Of a DNA stretch of 64,000 nt, positions 50,665 through 59,407 are shown in pieces. The stretch's first letter is position 1. Each line of letters begins with the position of its first letter. The translations under genes were made by a program, and so were the position numbers. Source of the stretch: Bacteroidota bacterium (GTDB lineage Bacteria; Bacteroidota; JABWAT01); the NCBI GenBank assembly GCA_013360915.1, contig JABWAT010000008.1:52683-116682 (forward strand), in the 5' to 3' direction. The notes under the pieces were generated by a model. The model had not been told where the DNA came from. It worked only from the letters and a program-made list of their open reading frames with translations, and ran no database searches.

Positions 50665-52935
50665 CTAATTGGTCCGTTGTAACAAGACCAAAACCGTGAT
50701 CAATGAGGTAAGGGTCGAGGTCGTGATGGTCACCCACCCTTTCCAATCGATCGGGTCTTCCTGTTCTTTGACAGGAACCACAATGGTGGAACCTGCGATA
50801 ATCTCTGGCTGATAAATCCAATATTTTGACGGAGTAAAAATACGGCCGTTTGGCAAAATAACATAGGTTTTCCGCAAATCGCCGAATTCTTTCAGTCCAC
50901 CAGCCTCACTGAGATAGTAATTGACCGATGACCCGGGATTATACAGGACACTGGTTTGTACGGCCACTTCCCCACGGATTCTGACGGTATTATCCCGCTC
51001 CGGGACGGTGATCACATCGCCCGGTACCAAAATCACATTGTCTTCAGACTGCGGATCCAAAATGGCATTTTCAAAATTAATGGCAACAAAGCCAATCTTA
51101 TCCTTCTCCCTGAATAGCCTTCCCGCAGACAGGTAGGCAGTGGATTTAAGCCCGCCCGCCCGCCGGATAACCGAATAGAGCGTCTCGTCCTTATCTGTAA
51201 GGGAGTAACTTCCCGGAAACTTGACCTCTCCCTCAATCTTAACGGTGCGCTGCCGCTCAAAAAACGGATTCTTCCGTATATACACCTGGTCCATCGGTTT
51301 CAAAGGGAAAGTCAGTGCCTGGTTAAACCGATTTAGGTCACCAGGATTGTTGATCTGACTGATGTAGGCAATTTTCCTGTCGGTTGCTGTACTGTCTTTC
51401 GGGTCCACCCGGCTGACTTCTATTGTCCCTGTCCATGCCTCATCCTGAAAACCATTGGCGAGAAAAACAGCATCACCCACCGTCATGGATTCGTGAAAGG
51501 GAAGTTTGCCCGGTGAGTTCACATAACCAACCACATCAATTGTAAACCGAGGGGTAACCTGCCAGATGGATTTAAGGATCAGGGTACTGTTATCCGAAAG
51601 GATCTTGTTTTCAGAAGGATCTCCTGCAAGTGCTTTTTCCGGGTGGAATACTTCCATCCGGAAGGATGAATCTGGTTCAACAATCCGTATCTGACCCCGT
51701 TCCATGTAGGTCCATGGGTTCAGCCCACCCACTGCCTCAATGGCATCGCGGACGGTCATTCCGGGTTTATATTCAACTTTTCCGGGTTGACGGACGGCAC
51801 CAGTCAGTTCAATGGTTCCGAACTGACGTTTTTGGGTTACCGGAATATAGACTTCGTCGCCAGCCTGTAAAGCCACCGGTTCAAGCGGATTTCTTGCATC
51901 TGCCGATAAAATCCGGCGACCTTCCCCATTGATTAACCGGTTTATCTGTACGTTACCAAGCCACGCATCGGGTGTGGCACCACCGGCAAAGGCTAACAGG
52001 TCAAGCAGGGATTCACCTGGTTTCAGATCATAAATTCCAGGCCGGTTCACTGATCCGGTGACAATAAGGGGCCGACTTTCCCCTTTAACCATCACAATGT
52101 AGTTATGATCAAGCCTGTCATCCCCTTTAACCGGTAATCCCAGCAGATTACTGTATAGATCGACTTCACCGACTTCCCCATCCGGGCGGATAATGGCGAC
52201 CTGCCTCAAATCTGCTGATGGAGTGACACCGCCAGCAGCATAAACAGCCGTCAGGACCGAGGCAATTGCTGTCAGTTTATATGCACCCGGACGGTTAACG
52301 AACCCACCCACAAATACCCGGATGCTTCTAACCTTACTCAGGGTAACCGAAAAACGGGATTCTCCCGAACGGATTCCTGCATAACTTTTCGATAACCGTT
52401 CGGAGAGTACGGATTCCGCTTTTTTTAAGGTTAAGCCGGAAACGGCCACCAGCCCAACAGTGGGAATCTGTATCATTCCGCGGCGGTCCACTTCGGCCTC
52501 CAGGTAAAACTCACTTTGTCCCCAGACGGAAAGCTGAAGCTTATCTCCCGTTCCGATAACATAATTATCAGGAACCGGACCATATTCGTTCGGATCGAAG
52601 GATGATGGGACCGAGGAAAGAAGATCCACTCCGAATTTCTTCAATTCCATTTGTGATTGCCCGGAGTGAGGGGGGGCGGCCTGAGCCGGTTGATTAACAA
52701 ATACTGGTTCCTGAGAAGTCCCCGGAACGGTCATCACTTCAGACCCGGGTTTGATTTGGGAAGAACCAGGTTCCTCGTTCCGATCCTTCTTTACCTGATT
52801 AATGGCAGCTTCGATCTGAGAGTCCGAGTAACCTGCCGCTTTGGCCTGTTGTTTTAACTGTTCAACATTGACACCCTGCCCGTATACAAGGTTCGCCATC
52901 ATCAGGAAGAGTGAGGTAAAAACAAAGCACTTCAT
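50665..52935 (-). CDS. Polysaccharide export protein with multiple SLBB domains (Wza-like)
   Basis: A signal peptide (FVFTSLFLMMANLVYGQ), a short helical motif with Gln/Lys (VEQLKQQAKAAGYSDSQIEAA) and a disordered linker lead into the PES domain (YVIGTGDKLQLSVWGQSEF, about 130-215). About six SLBB units follow, recognisable from VGGFVNRPGAYKL, VTGSVNRPGIYDL, LTGAVRQPGKVEY, VVGYVNSPGKLPF, IEGEVKFPGSYSL and RIRGEVAVQTSVLY. A C-terminal hydrophobic stretch (WVTITTSTLTSLITVLVLL) may span a membrane. This fits a Wza-type outer-membrane channel or its periplasmic scaffold for capsule or exopolysaccharide. ATG 52935 overlaps the HIT gene stop (ATGA). No other export gene is adjacent. Confidence 0.9.
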   Translation of the reverse strand: MKCFVFTSLFLMMANLVYGQGVNVEQLKQQAKAAGYSDSQIEAAINQVKKDRNEEPGSSQIKPGSEVMTVPGTSQEPVFVNQPAQAAPPHSGQSQMELKKFGVDLLSSVPSSFDPNEYGPVPDNYVIGTGDKLQLSVWGQSEFYLEAEVDRRGMIQIPTVGLVAVSGLTLKKAESVLSERLSKSYAGIRSGESRFSVTLSKVRSIRVFVGGFVNRPGAYKLTAIASVLTAVYAAGGVTPSADLRQVAIIRPDGEVGEVDLYSNLLGLPVKGDDRLDHNYIVMVKGESRPLIVTGSVNRPGIYDLKPGESLLDLLAFAGGATPDAWLGNVQINRLINGEGRRILSADARNPLEPVALQAGDEVYIPVTQKRQFGTIELTGAVRQPGKVEYKPGMTVRDAIEAVGGLNPWTYMERGQIRIVEPDSSFRMEVFHPEKALAGDPSENKILSDNSTLILKSIWQVTPRFTIDVVGYVNSPGKLPFHESMTVGDAVFLANGFQDEAWTGTIEVSRVDPKDSTATDRKIAYISQINNPGDLNRFNQALTFPLKPMDQVYIRKNPFFERQRTVKIEGEVKFPGSYSLTDKDETLYSVIRRAGGLKSTAYLSAGRLFREKDKIGFVAINFENAILDPQSEDNVILVPGDVITVPERDNTVRIRGEVAVQTSVLYNPGSSVNYYLSEAGGLKEFGDLRKTYVILPNGRIFTPSKYWIYQPEIIAGSTIVVPVKEQEDPIDWKGWVTITTSTLTSLITVLVLLQRTN

Positions 52936-53426
52936 TTGTCGGTAAACCAGGGTTTTAATTTCTGATAAGTTCGGATCATCTCTTCAGGTATCACTTTTAT
53001 ATCGGCAAAAACAGGCATAAAGTTCGTATCTCCCTGCCACCGTGGAACAATATGAAAATGCAGGTGATCATCGATTCCGGCTCCGGCAGCCTTGCCAAGG
53101 TTCACACCGATATTAAATCCCTGTGCCTTCAGCCCGGCTGCCAATGCCGCCTGGCACCTGGAAAGCAGCGAAATAGCTTCTGCAGATGCAGCCGAGCTCA
53201 GATCTTCAAGGCGGGTGGTATGCTGGTAGGGGATCACCATCAGGTGCCCCGAGTTGTACGGGTACAGATTCATGATAATAAAATGATCGGTACCCCGGAA
53301 CAGGATCAGGTTTTCTGAATCCTTGTCCATCTTGGGATAGTCACAAAAGATACAGCCGGTGTTACCGGCTGTATCTTTAAATGAATCAATGTAGGCAGAT
53401 CTCCAGGGAGACCACAATCGGTTCAC
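52932..53426 (-). CDS. HIT-family nucleotide hydrolase or phosphorylase
   Basis: The catalytic HIT triad reads HLHFHIVPRW near residue 125. The N-terminal MNRLWSPWRSAYI, GCIFCDYPK and YPYNSGHLMVIPYQHTTRLEDL are typical of the Ap4A phosphorylase-like branch common in Bacteroidota and Actinobacteria. The CxxC in CIFCD, with downstream His, may bind zinc. The GTG start is at 53426. It is translationally coupled to the SLBB export protein gene, which may be coincidence of an operon. Confidence 0.9.
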   Translation of the reverse strand: MNRLWSPWRSAYIDSFKDTAGNTGCIFCDYPKMDKDSENLILFRGTDHFIIMNLYPYNSGHLMVIPYQHTTRLEDLSSAASAEAISLLSRCQAALAAGLKAQGFNIGVNLGKAAGAGIDDHLHFHIVPRWQGDTNFMPVFADIKVIPEEMIRTYQKLKPWFTDK

Positions 53427-53489
53427 GTCTTGTTTCCAATTACTATTGGTTAAAAATAGACCGTAAACCGGTGAATCTCAAAAAGTGGG

Positions 53490-55580
53490 TTATTCTTCCT
53501 CTTCTGCCTTCTCTTTGTAATCAGCAATGATTTTCTGAGCAATTTCGAATGGAACTTCCTCATAATGGTTAAATTCCCGATGGAAAGTTCCGCGACCCTG
53601 CGTCATGCTTCTGAGTGCACTTTGGTATTTATACATTTCTGCCAGCGGAACAGTGGCATTGATGATCTGAAAATGCCCATCAGAATCCATTCCGGCGATT
53701 TTACCCCTTCTGGAAGAAATATCACCCATCACATCGCCCATAAAATCTTCCGGCGCCTTCACCGTTAATTTGTAAACCGGCTCCAGGATGATCGGTTTCG
53801 ATTCCAGAAAGGCCTTTTTAAAGGCAATGGAACCGGCCATTTTGAAAGCCATGTCACTTGAATCGACCGGGTGATGACTTCCATCATCAATGGTTGCCTG
53901 AACATCCACAACGGGGTATCCTGCCAGGACTCCCCGTTCCATCCGCTCTCTGATTCCTTTCTCAACAGACGGGATGAATTTACCGGGAACCACACCTCCG
54001 ACGACTTCATCAATAAATGCAAATCCACTACCACGGGAAAGAGGTTCCAGACGGATCCAGACGTCTCCGTACTGTCCGCGTCCGCCCGATTGCTTCTTGT
54101 ATTTACCCTGAACACGGGACTTGCCCTTGATGGTCTCCCGGTATGGGATGCGGGGATCCTCCTGATCAACCTCAACGCCGTATTTATCTTTCAGCCGCTT
54201 CAGAATGACATCAATGTGTGATTCACCCTGTCCTTCTATGATATGCTGCTGAAATTCAGTATCGAAGGTGATTTTGAAGGATGGATCCTCCTCATGCAGA
54301 TGGTAAAGTCCGGCACTGATCCTGGTTTCATCATTTTTGGAGCGGGGCTTAATGGCTACCCGGACCATGGGATCAGGAAACTCGACAGGACGGATATGAT
54401 ACTCGGTTCCTTTTACAGAGAGTGTATCATTGGTATGGGTGTTTTTCAGTTTGACCACGGCACCAATATCACCGGCATAAACCTTGGTGACGTCGATCCG
54501 TTTGTTTCCATTCAGCAGATAAATCTGATTAATCCGTTCTTCCTGATGGGATTCTGCATTGACCAGGTCCATACCCGGATCTATATGTCCGGAGTAAACT
54601 CTGAAAATGGACATTTCACCGAGGTGAGGTTCACTGGATGTTTTAAACACAAAGGCAATGGGTGTGCCATTTACATCTGGTTGTATCTGATGGTCCTTCA
54701 TGCTGTCAGTGACATAGGCATGCTCTGGTCCGCGTTCAACCGGAGAAGGAAATAAATTCACGATGATATCCAGGAAGCGCTCCGTTCCGACCGACAGTTC
54801 GGGTGAACAACAGAAGACCGGAAAGAACGTACGGGCAACCAATGCATGTTGAATGCCGTTCCGGAGTTCATCTTCGGTCAGCGTTCCGTTTTCAAAAAAC
54901 CGGTTCATGAGTTCTTCATCGGTTTCCGCAATGGTTTCAACCAGTTCGGTATGATATTGCTCGGCCCGGGCAATGAACCGCTCGGGAATATCAGAAACGG
55001 TCATATTCTGCTTTTTACCGTGCTCAAAAGTCAGCTGCTTCATCATCAGACAGTCGATGATGGTTTTGTGCCCGATGCCCTGATCAACAGGAAATTGAAT
55101 CGGAACCACATAGTGGCCATAGTAGTCCTTCAGCTTCGCGAGAACCCGGTCAAAATCTGCGTTGTCCCGATCCAGTTTGGTGATCAGAAAAGCAGTGGGT
55201 TTGTATTTCGTCAGAGCAAAGTCCCACACATGTTCGGTTCCGACTTCGATTCCTCCAACGGCATTTATGGTGATAACAACTGTATCGGCAACCCGCATGG
55301 CACTTTTAACGTCACCAACAAAATCCAGATAACCCGGCGTGTCGATCAGATTGATTTTCACATCCCTCCACATCCCATGAATCAGACCGAGATTGATCGA
55401 AATCTTCTTATCAATTTCATCCTGATGATAGTCCGAAATGGTATTTCCCTGATTAACGGAACCCATTTTCTGGGTAATTCCGAGTGAAAAAGCTACCGAT
55501 TCCGTCATGGTGGTTTTTCCGGAATCACTATGTCCCACTAGGGCCACATTCCGGATTGCGGAGGGATTGGACACATTCAT
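53490..55580 (-). CDS. Elongation factor G paralogue (FusA2 type)
   Basis: The protein has the full EF-G architecture in 696 residues: G domain with GHSDSGKTTMTESV (G1), LIDTPGYLDFVGDV (G3) and TKLDRDNADF (G4), domain II (AFVFKTSSEPHLGEMSIFRV), and domains III-V ending with GRGTFHREFNHYEEVP. The P-loop reads GHSDSGKTT instead of the GHIDAGKTT of canonical EF-G, which together with the operon context points to the second EF-G class of unclear role. Its gene lies 4 bases after ddl and ends the ytxH-SDR-like-orf193-ddl-fusA2 operon, far from the str operon. Confidence 0.92.
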   Translation of the reverse strand: MNVSNPSAIRNVALVGHSDSGKTTMTESVAFSLGITQKMGSVNQGNTISDYHQDEIDKKISINLGLIHGMWRDVKINLIDTPGYLDFVGDVKSAMRVADTVVITINAVGGIEVGTEHVWDFALTKYKPTAFLITKLDRDNADFDRVLAKLKDYYGHYVVPIQFPVDQGIGHKTIIDCLMMKQLTFEHGKKQNMTVSDIPERFIARAEQYHTELVETIAETDEELMNRFFENGTLTEDELRNGIQHALVARTFFPVFCCSPELSVGTERFLDIIVNLFPSPVERGPEHAYVTDSMKDHQIQPDVNGTPIAFVFKTSSEPHLGEMSIFRVYSGHIDPGMDLVNAESHQEERINQIYLLNGNKRIDVTKVYAGDIGAVVKLKNTHTNDTLSVKGTEYHIRPVEFPDPMVRVAIKPRSKNDETRISAGLYHLHEEDPSFKITFDTEFQQHIIEGQGESHIDVILKRLKDKYGVEVDQEDPRIPYRETIKGKSRVQGKYKKQSGGRGQYGDVWIRLEPLSRGSGFAFIDEVVGGVVPGKFIPSVEKGIRERMERGVLAGYPVVDVQATIDDGSHHPVDSSDMAFKMAGSIAFKKAFLESKPIILEPVYKLTVKAPEDFMGDVMGDISSRRGKIAGMDSDGHFQIINATVPLAEMYKYQSALRSMTQGRGTFHREFNHYEEVPFEIAQKIIADYKEKAEEEE

Positions 55581-55584
55581 AACG

Positions 55585-56655
55585 CTACCTCGATCCGATG
55601 GTTAAAAAGTTGCTTGCGATTTCTTTACGCTGTCTGAAACGTTGATGAGCCAGATCGATCAGAGATTCAATCAGATCATCATATGAGAGTCCGGTGGCGA
55701 CCCACATTTTCGGATACATACTGATCGGTGTAAATCCCGGAATCGTATTCACTTCATTGAGATAGATGGCCCCGGTTTCCCGGTCAATGAAGAAATCAAT
55801 TCTGGCCATGCCTTCCAAATTTAATACGGCGAAGGCTTTTTTTGCACAATCCGATATTTTTCTAATCATTTCCTCAGAAAGGTCAGCAGGAATCACCGAC
55901 TGGCTTTTCCCTGCATGGTACTTATCCTGATAGTCATAGAAGTCGGCACCCGGAATGATTTCACCGGGAACCGACACCCGTGCGCTGATATTCCCCATCA
56001 CCGAAATTTCGATTTCCCTTACATTCAGGCCTTGTTCAATCAGAACCCGGTCATCATATTTCAGGGCCGTTTCTATGGCAAGGGACAAATCCTTTTCAGC
56101 TTTGACTTTCGTGATACCGATGCTGGATCCGGCATTGGCGGGCTTTACAAACCAGGGGGAAGGAAGCTTCCCGGGTATCCTCTTCAGAATTCCCGAGGGG
56201 TCAGCTTCCCATTCCATTCTGTAGAAACTCAGGTATGGGACGACCGGGACCCCATTAAATTCGAGAAGACTTTTGGTTATCACTTTATCCATGGCCATGG
56301 AACTGCCGAGTACACCGGCCCCGATGTATGGGACACCGATCATTTCAAACAGACCCTGAATCGTTCCATCCTCGCCGTAGGTTCCGTGAAGCAGCGGAAA
56401 GACTGTATCCACATGTTGTCTGATCCAGTCGAAGAGGGGTTCTCTCACCTCGGGTACCGATACCTTCCGGAGGCAATCCGGATCCAGTTTCAGGGAACTG
56501 TCCCCGGGCAGCATCCAGGTTCCTTCCAGAGAAATATAAAGTGGAACCACCCGATGATGCCGGCCAGTAAATCCTCTGATAAAACTGTTCGCCGATGTGA
56601 TGGATACGGTATGTTCGGCGGACCTTCCTCCGAATACCAATAGCAGGTTTTTCAT
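55585..56655 (-). CDS. ddl: D-alanine-D-alanine ligase
   Basis: Ddl makes the D-Ala-D-Ala dipeptide for peptidoglycan. The ATP-grasp protein has LLLVFGGRSAEHTVSITSA at the N-terminus, VFPLLHGTYGEDGTIQGLFE, VPYIGAGVLGSSMAMDK, WFVKPANAGSSIGITK, and metal ligands in ARIDFFIDRETGAIYLNEVNTIPGF. The 356 residues are typical. The P-A-N-A-G-S-S-I-G loop and YIGAGVLGS favour D-Ala over D-lactate, but this is not certain. It lies 9 bases after the unknown 193-residue gene and 4 bases before the EF-G paralogue. Confidence 0.95.
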   Translation of the reverse strand: MKNLLLVFGGRSAEHTVSITSANSFIRGFTGRHHRVVPLYISLEGTWMLPGDSSLKLDPDCLRKVSVPEVREPLFDWIRQHVDTVFPLLHGTYGEDGTIQGLFEMIGVPYIGAGVLGSSMAMDKVITKSLLEFNGVPVVPYLSFYRMEWEADPSGILKRIPGKLPSPWFVKPANAGSSIGITKVKAEKDLSLAIETALKYDDRVLIEQGLNVREIEISVMGNISARVSVPGEIIPGADFYDYQDKYHAGKSQSVIPADLSEEMIRKISDCAKKAFAVLNLEGMARIDFFIDRETGAIYLNEVNTIPGFTPISMYPKMWVATGLSYDDLIESLIDLAHQRFRQRKEIASNFLTIGSR

Positions 56656-56664
56656 AACACTCCG

Positions 56665-57246
56665 TTAAAACCGATAGGTCAGCCGGATGGTCAGGGTTTC
56701 TCTCTGGGGATTAAAACGGGGCTCGGCTGAACCGGGTACTGAACCAGTCTGCAAAGTAGTTAAAATTTCGAGATTTTTTATCTGCCATAAAAAGAATAAT
56801 TCCGTCCGATCCGGTTCACTGAATTCAAAAAAGGTACGCAGAAACCGTGGTCTGAGCAGGTTTTGTCCATTCTCATATACCTGCCGGGTTTTCGAAAACC
56901 CAAAACTGACATCCTTAAGAGGCAAGGGTGTGATTTCATATCTGATTTTAGCCGTCCCCTGTATCGGGTGAAATGACCACCACAGATCCCCCATCTGGTA
57001 ACTGGTGGGTTTGATGACCGTGGGGAGATTCCGTATTTCCGTGTAGGATTTGGGAAGGTTCATCCTGAAAACCACATTCGATCTGGCGGGTTCGCCCCAA
57101 TTAAACCGGGGTTTTTCTGTTGAATCAGGTAGTAAAGAGAAGGTCTGTCCCCTGACAGGGACTATATAAAGGATCAGGAGGGCAGCTAACAGCCCGGATC
57201 GTCTCAGGAAGGAGGATAGTAAGATTGAATCTTTGAAACCAACCAT
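56665..57246 (-). CDS. Secreted, beta-rich hypothetical protein (193 aa)
   Basis: The protein starts with a hydrophobic leader (FLRRSGLLAALLILYIVPVRGQ) and has alternating beta-type segments such as AKIRYEITPLPLKDVSFGF, RTELFFLWQIKNLEIL and a final RETLTIRLTYRF ending in Phe, as in many outer-membrane proteins. The family is unknown to me. It overlaps the SDR-like gene upstream by 43 bases, which suggests coupled translation. Its place in the ddl operon hints at an envelope role. Confidence 0.6.
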   Translation of the reverse strand: MVGFKDSILLSSFLRRSGLLAALLILYIVPVRGQTFSLLPDSTEKPRFNWGEPARSNVVFRMNLPKSYTEIRNLPTVIKPTSYQMGDLWWSFHPIQGTAKIRYEITPLPLKDVSFGFSKTRQVYENGQNLLRPRFLRTFFEFSEPDRTELFFLWQIKNLEILTTLQTGSVPGSAEPRFNPQRETLTIRLTYRF

Positions 57247-57815
57247 GACAGCGTTTCTTTATCTGTTGCCTGGTCAGCAGAAAGGAAAGGGTTGGATTTA
57301 AGTGGTAATCCAGTGTACAGACAAGTTAACTGATCACCGGCTTCTTCCTGAATTTTATCCTGTATCAAATGACGGGAATCATCATACGGAAGACCGGACA
57401 GGATCAGAAAGGTGCGGTAGGATTCTCCTCTGGGCTTCAGAAGGGATTCGTAGATCTCATGGGTGGATTTAACGCCAGGAAGAATTTTATTCTGGCAATC
57501 ATCGAGAAACTGGGCAGCATTGTTGGTCTTCATGTGACGGAAATACATAATTCCGTTCAGCCGGCCATACCTGGAAAGCCCCTTATCCAGCATTTGAGTA
57601 ATACCGGAAGCTGTCCTTTCCGGAGGATCAACGGCAATTCCATCGCCATTTGATTTCCGGATCTGTTTCACGAATTCCTGCTCCCATTTACCATCAGCCG
57701 ATTTAACAGCCACAATAAATTTGGAACCTCTGTCAAGAAGAGCCGATACCACATCCCAGGAAAACCCGAGCGGTGCTCCGTCAATCAGGAATACCGGTTT
57801 CGAGATCAGACTCAT
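57204..57815 (-). CDS. Degenerate short-chain dehydrogenase-like protein (203 aa)
   Basis: The predicted alternation of strands and helices recalls a Rossmann-type SDR: VFLIDGAPLGFSWDVVSALL at the N-terminus, YGRLNGIMYFRH in mid-protein and SYRTFLILSGL further on. The NAD(P)-binding GxxxGxG is replaced by GAPLGFS and the YxxxK pair is not evident, so it is probably not a working dehydrogenase. The gene starts 2 bases after ytxH and overlaps the next gene. The name is a fold guess. Confidence 0.5.
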   Translation of the reverse strand: MSLISKPVFLIDGAPLGFSWDVVSALLDRGSKFIVAVKSADGKWEQEFVKQIRKSNGDGIAVDPPERTASGITQMLDKGLSRYGRLNGIMYFRHMKTNNAAQFLDDCQNKILPGVKSTHEIYESLLKPRGESYRTFLILSGLPYDDSRHLIQDKIQEEAGDQLTCLYTGLPLKSNPFLSADQATDKETLSWLVSKIQSYYPPS

Positions 57816-57817
57816 GC

Positions 57818-58132
57818 TCAGGCGGTCGCCTCAACCGGTTTATTATGCTTGATCGCATCAAGAAGTCTTTCAGCATCGGCCAGCAGAACTTCTGCTTTCT
57901 CTCTGGCATCAGCAATCAGTGCTTCCCCTTTGGCTTTGCCTTCGTTATAAACCGATGGTTCCGGATGATCCTCACCCGGATAGTCCGATTCGATAAACTC
58001 GTTCAGGCGGGATGCAATATCATGACGGACAGACCGGCCACTTTTTGGTGCAAGCAGCACACCAGCAACTATTCCGGCCACACCCCCGACAACCAGACCC
58101 CAGAAAAGGCCCTTGCCAAAACCGCTTTCCAT
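57818..58132 (-). CDS. YtxH domain-containing protein
   Basis: The 104-residue product has a Gly-rich membrane helix (GLFWGLVVGGVAGIVAGVLL) followed by APKSGRSVRHDI, the YtxH signature, and a charged coiled-coil tail (EKAEVLLADAERLLDAIKH). YtxH proteins are stress-linked in Firmicutes and of unknown function in Bacteroidota. GGAGGT before ATG 58132 is a clear ribosome site. It is the first gene of the operon that runs to the EF-G paralogue. A long leader (about 180 bases) from the likely promoter precedes it. Confidence 0.85.
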   Translation of the reverse strand: MESGFGKGLFWGLVVGGVAGIVAGVLLAPKSGRSVRHDIASRLNEFIESDYPGEDHPEPSVYNEGKAKGEALIADAREKAEVLLADAERLLDAIKHNKPVEATA

Positions 58133-58493
58133 TTGTTACCTCCATAAAGATTGAGGTGAATTGTTTAGACCGCCGGTAACCCGGCACTGGAGTTCCACAC
58201 CTGATTCTGACTATCCGGAAAGAATGCCCCTGACGGGTGGCTTTGTCTGGTAGAGAGGACAACAAAACCAAAGTCTGGAATGCCTGACTATTTAAAAACA
58301 GTCAATGACTTAATAATAGCTCATATAGCAATTATGTCAAGCAATAACCAACAAAACGGAAAGAACGCGCCAATAAAGTGACAGATATCACAAACATGAC
58401 ACCTCTTTTACCGACACGCCCACGTATCACACCAAAAAGGAATCCGGATGGTGGTGATGACCACATCACCCCTGCCACCCGGTTACTTAACAA
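58133..58493. other. 361-bp non-coding gap
   Basis: The left half is the ytxH leader and promoter region. The right half holds an ATG-led frame on the plus strand (58448-58633) that I reject as a shadow of the ribosomal protein gene. A weak hairpin GGTGATG/CATCACC lies near 58450. Nothing else is evident. Confidence 0.6.
58313..58340 (-). promoter_or_regulatory. sigma70-like promoter for the ytxH operon
   Basis: On the minus strand TTGACA (58340-58335) and TATTAT (58318-58313) are separated by 16 bases. The leader to the ytxH ATG would be about 180 bases. Confidence 0.45.
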
Positions 58494-58583
58494 TTATTTC
58501 TTTTTATGACGGTTTTTCCGAAGTCTTTTTTTACGTTTATGGGTGGCAATTTTATGTCTTTTTCTTTTCCTACCGCATGGCAC
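58494..58583 (-). CDS. AURKAIP1/COX24-type small ribosomal protein (bS22-like), 29 aa
   Basis: A GTG at 58583, nine bases after AAGGAG, opens a 29-residue Arg/Lys-rich reading frame containing HKIATHKRKKRLRKN and ending in RHKKK. This is the pattern of the AURKAIP1/COX24 domain proteins of Bacteroidota and other bacteria, relatives of the mitochondrial ribosomal protein mS38 and mycobacterial bS22. They bind rRNA in the small subunit. The frame follows the zinc-ribbon TPR gene by 26 bases. It is too short for usual ORF calling and starts with GTG, so annotation pipelines may miss it. Confidence 0.88.
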   Translation of the reverse strand: MPCGRKRKRHKIATHKRKKRLRKNRHKKK

Positions 58584-58609
58584 TGGGAAGGTCTCCTTAT
58601 CGTTATTGG

Positions 58610-59407
58610 TTAATTAGTTTGGGTTTTTATTAAACTTTTCATTTCAGCGGCCCGGATCCCAGCCTGAGAGACAGGATCGGCCTTTCGGGCTGTTTCAAAA
58701 TACATCAGAGCCTGATCCGGGCGCCCGATCTGCAGGTTCAGTATTCCCAGGTTCAGATTGGCGACCTGATGAGTCGGATTTCGTTCTAGCACCCGCTTCA
58801 GTTCAGTCACCGCCTGCATCACCTCTCCAGCTTCCATCAGAGCCGTGGCATAATCCACTCTGGCATTCGCCTGATCGGGAAACCGGTTCAGAAACGACCG
58901 GTAATACGGTACTGCCATTTTCTTGATTCCGGCATCAAACCAGATATTGGCTATCCGGAGCGCCAGTCCTGCATCGGTTGAATCAGTTTGCCAGGCCTTT
59001 TCCAACCAGGCAGCAGCCAAAGCGGGCTGACCCAGGTGATTCAGGGAATCGGCAATACGACTGGCATATTCAAACTTTTCTGTTTTTGCATTCAGGGCCT
59101 GGAAATGCATCGTTTCACGCGACAAATCCGGCGCGGTCTGCACAGCCTCAGCAACCGGTTCCCCGCTGACCTGTGAATGGGAACTGTGATCATGAACCGT
59201 CATCGAGGTCAGAACCACACCCGCCAGCACTCCGGCAATCACCAGCAACAGGATGCCCGACGGCCAGGAAGATGGAAACGCCAGCTCACGTGAGGCAGAC
59301 CCGGCTTGTCCTTCCTCATGGGAAATGGATTCCCGTCCGCAGCCGGAGCAACGGTCCGATTCCGGTAAACGGGGCTGCCCGCATTCCACACAAATCAGAC
59401 GAGTCAT
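58610..59407 (-). CDS. Membrane-anchored zinc-ribbon and TPR protein
   Basis: The N-terminal zinc ribbon (CVECGQPRLPESDRCSGCG) is followed by one membrane helix (SGILLLVIAGVLAGVVLT) and then four TPR-like helix pairs (ALAAAWLEKAWQTDSTDAG, ANARVDYATALMEAGEVMQA, VANLNLGILNLQIGRPDQA). The TPR part faces the side opposite the zinc ribbon. Such proteins form docking platforms; a specific partner is unknown. ATG 59407 overlaps the HU stop (ATGA). The 29-residue ribosomal protein gene follows. Confidence 0.8.
   Translation of the reverse strand: MTRLICVECGQPRLPESDRCSGCGRESISHEEGQAGSASRELAFPSSWPSGILLLVIAGVLAGVVLTSMTVHDHSSHSQVSGEPVAEAVQTAPDLSRETMHFQALNAKTEKFEYASRIADSLNHLGQPALAAAWLEKAWQTDSTDAGLALRIANIWFDAGIKKMAVPYYRSFLNRFPDQANARVDYATALMEAGEVMQAVTELKRVLERNPTHQVANLNLGILNLQIGRPDQALMYFETARKADPVSQAGIRAAEMKSLIKTQTN

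Noticed and set aside
54846..55487. 213-codon open frame on the plus strand inside the EF-G gene
   Set aside because: It is antisense to conserved EF-G motifs and shows no domain or start signal.
55915..56643. 242-codon open frame on the plus strand inside ddl
   Set aside because: It is antisense to conserved D-Ala-D-Ala ligase motifs and shows no recognised domain.
58448..58633. 61-codon open frame on the plus strand with hydrophobic sequence
   Set aside because: It is the antisense shadow of the short ribosomal protein gene, whose Lys and Arg codons read as Phe and Tyr-rich on the other strand.
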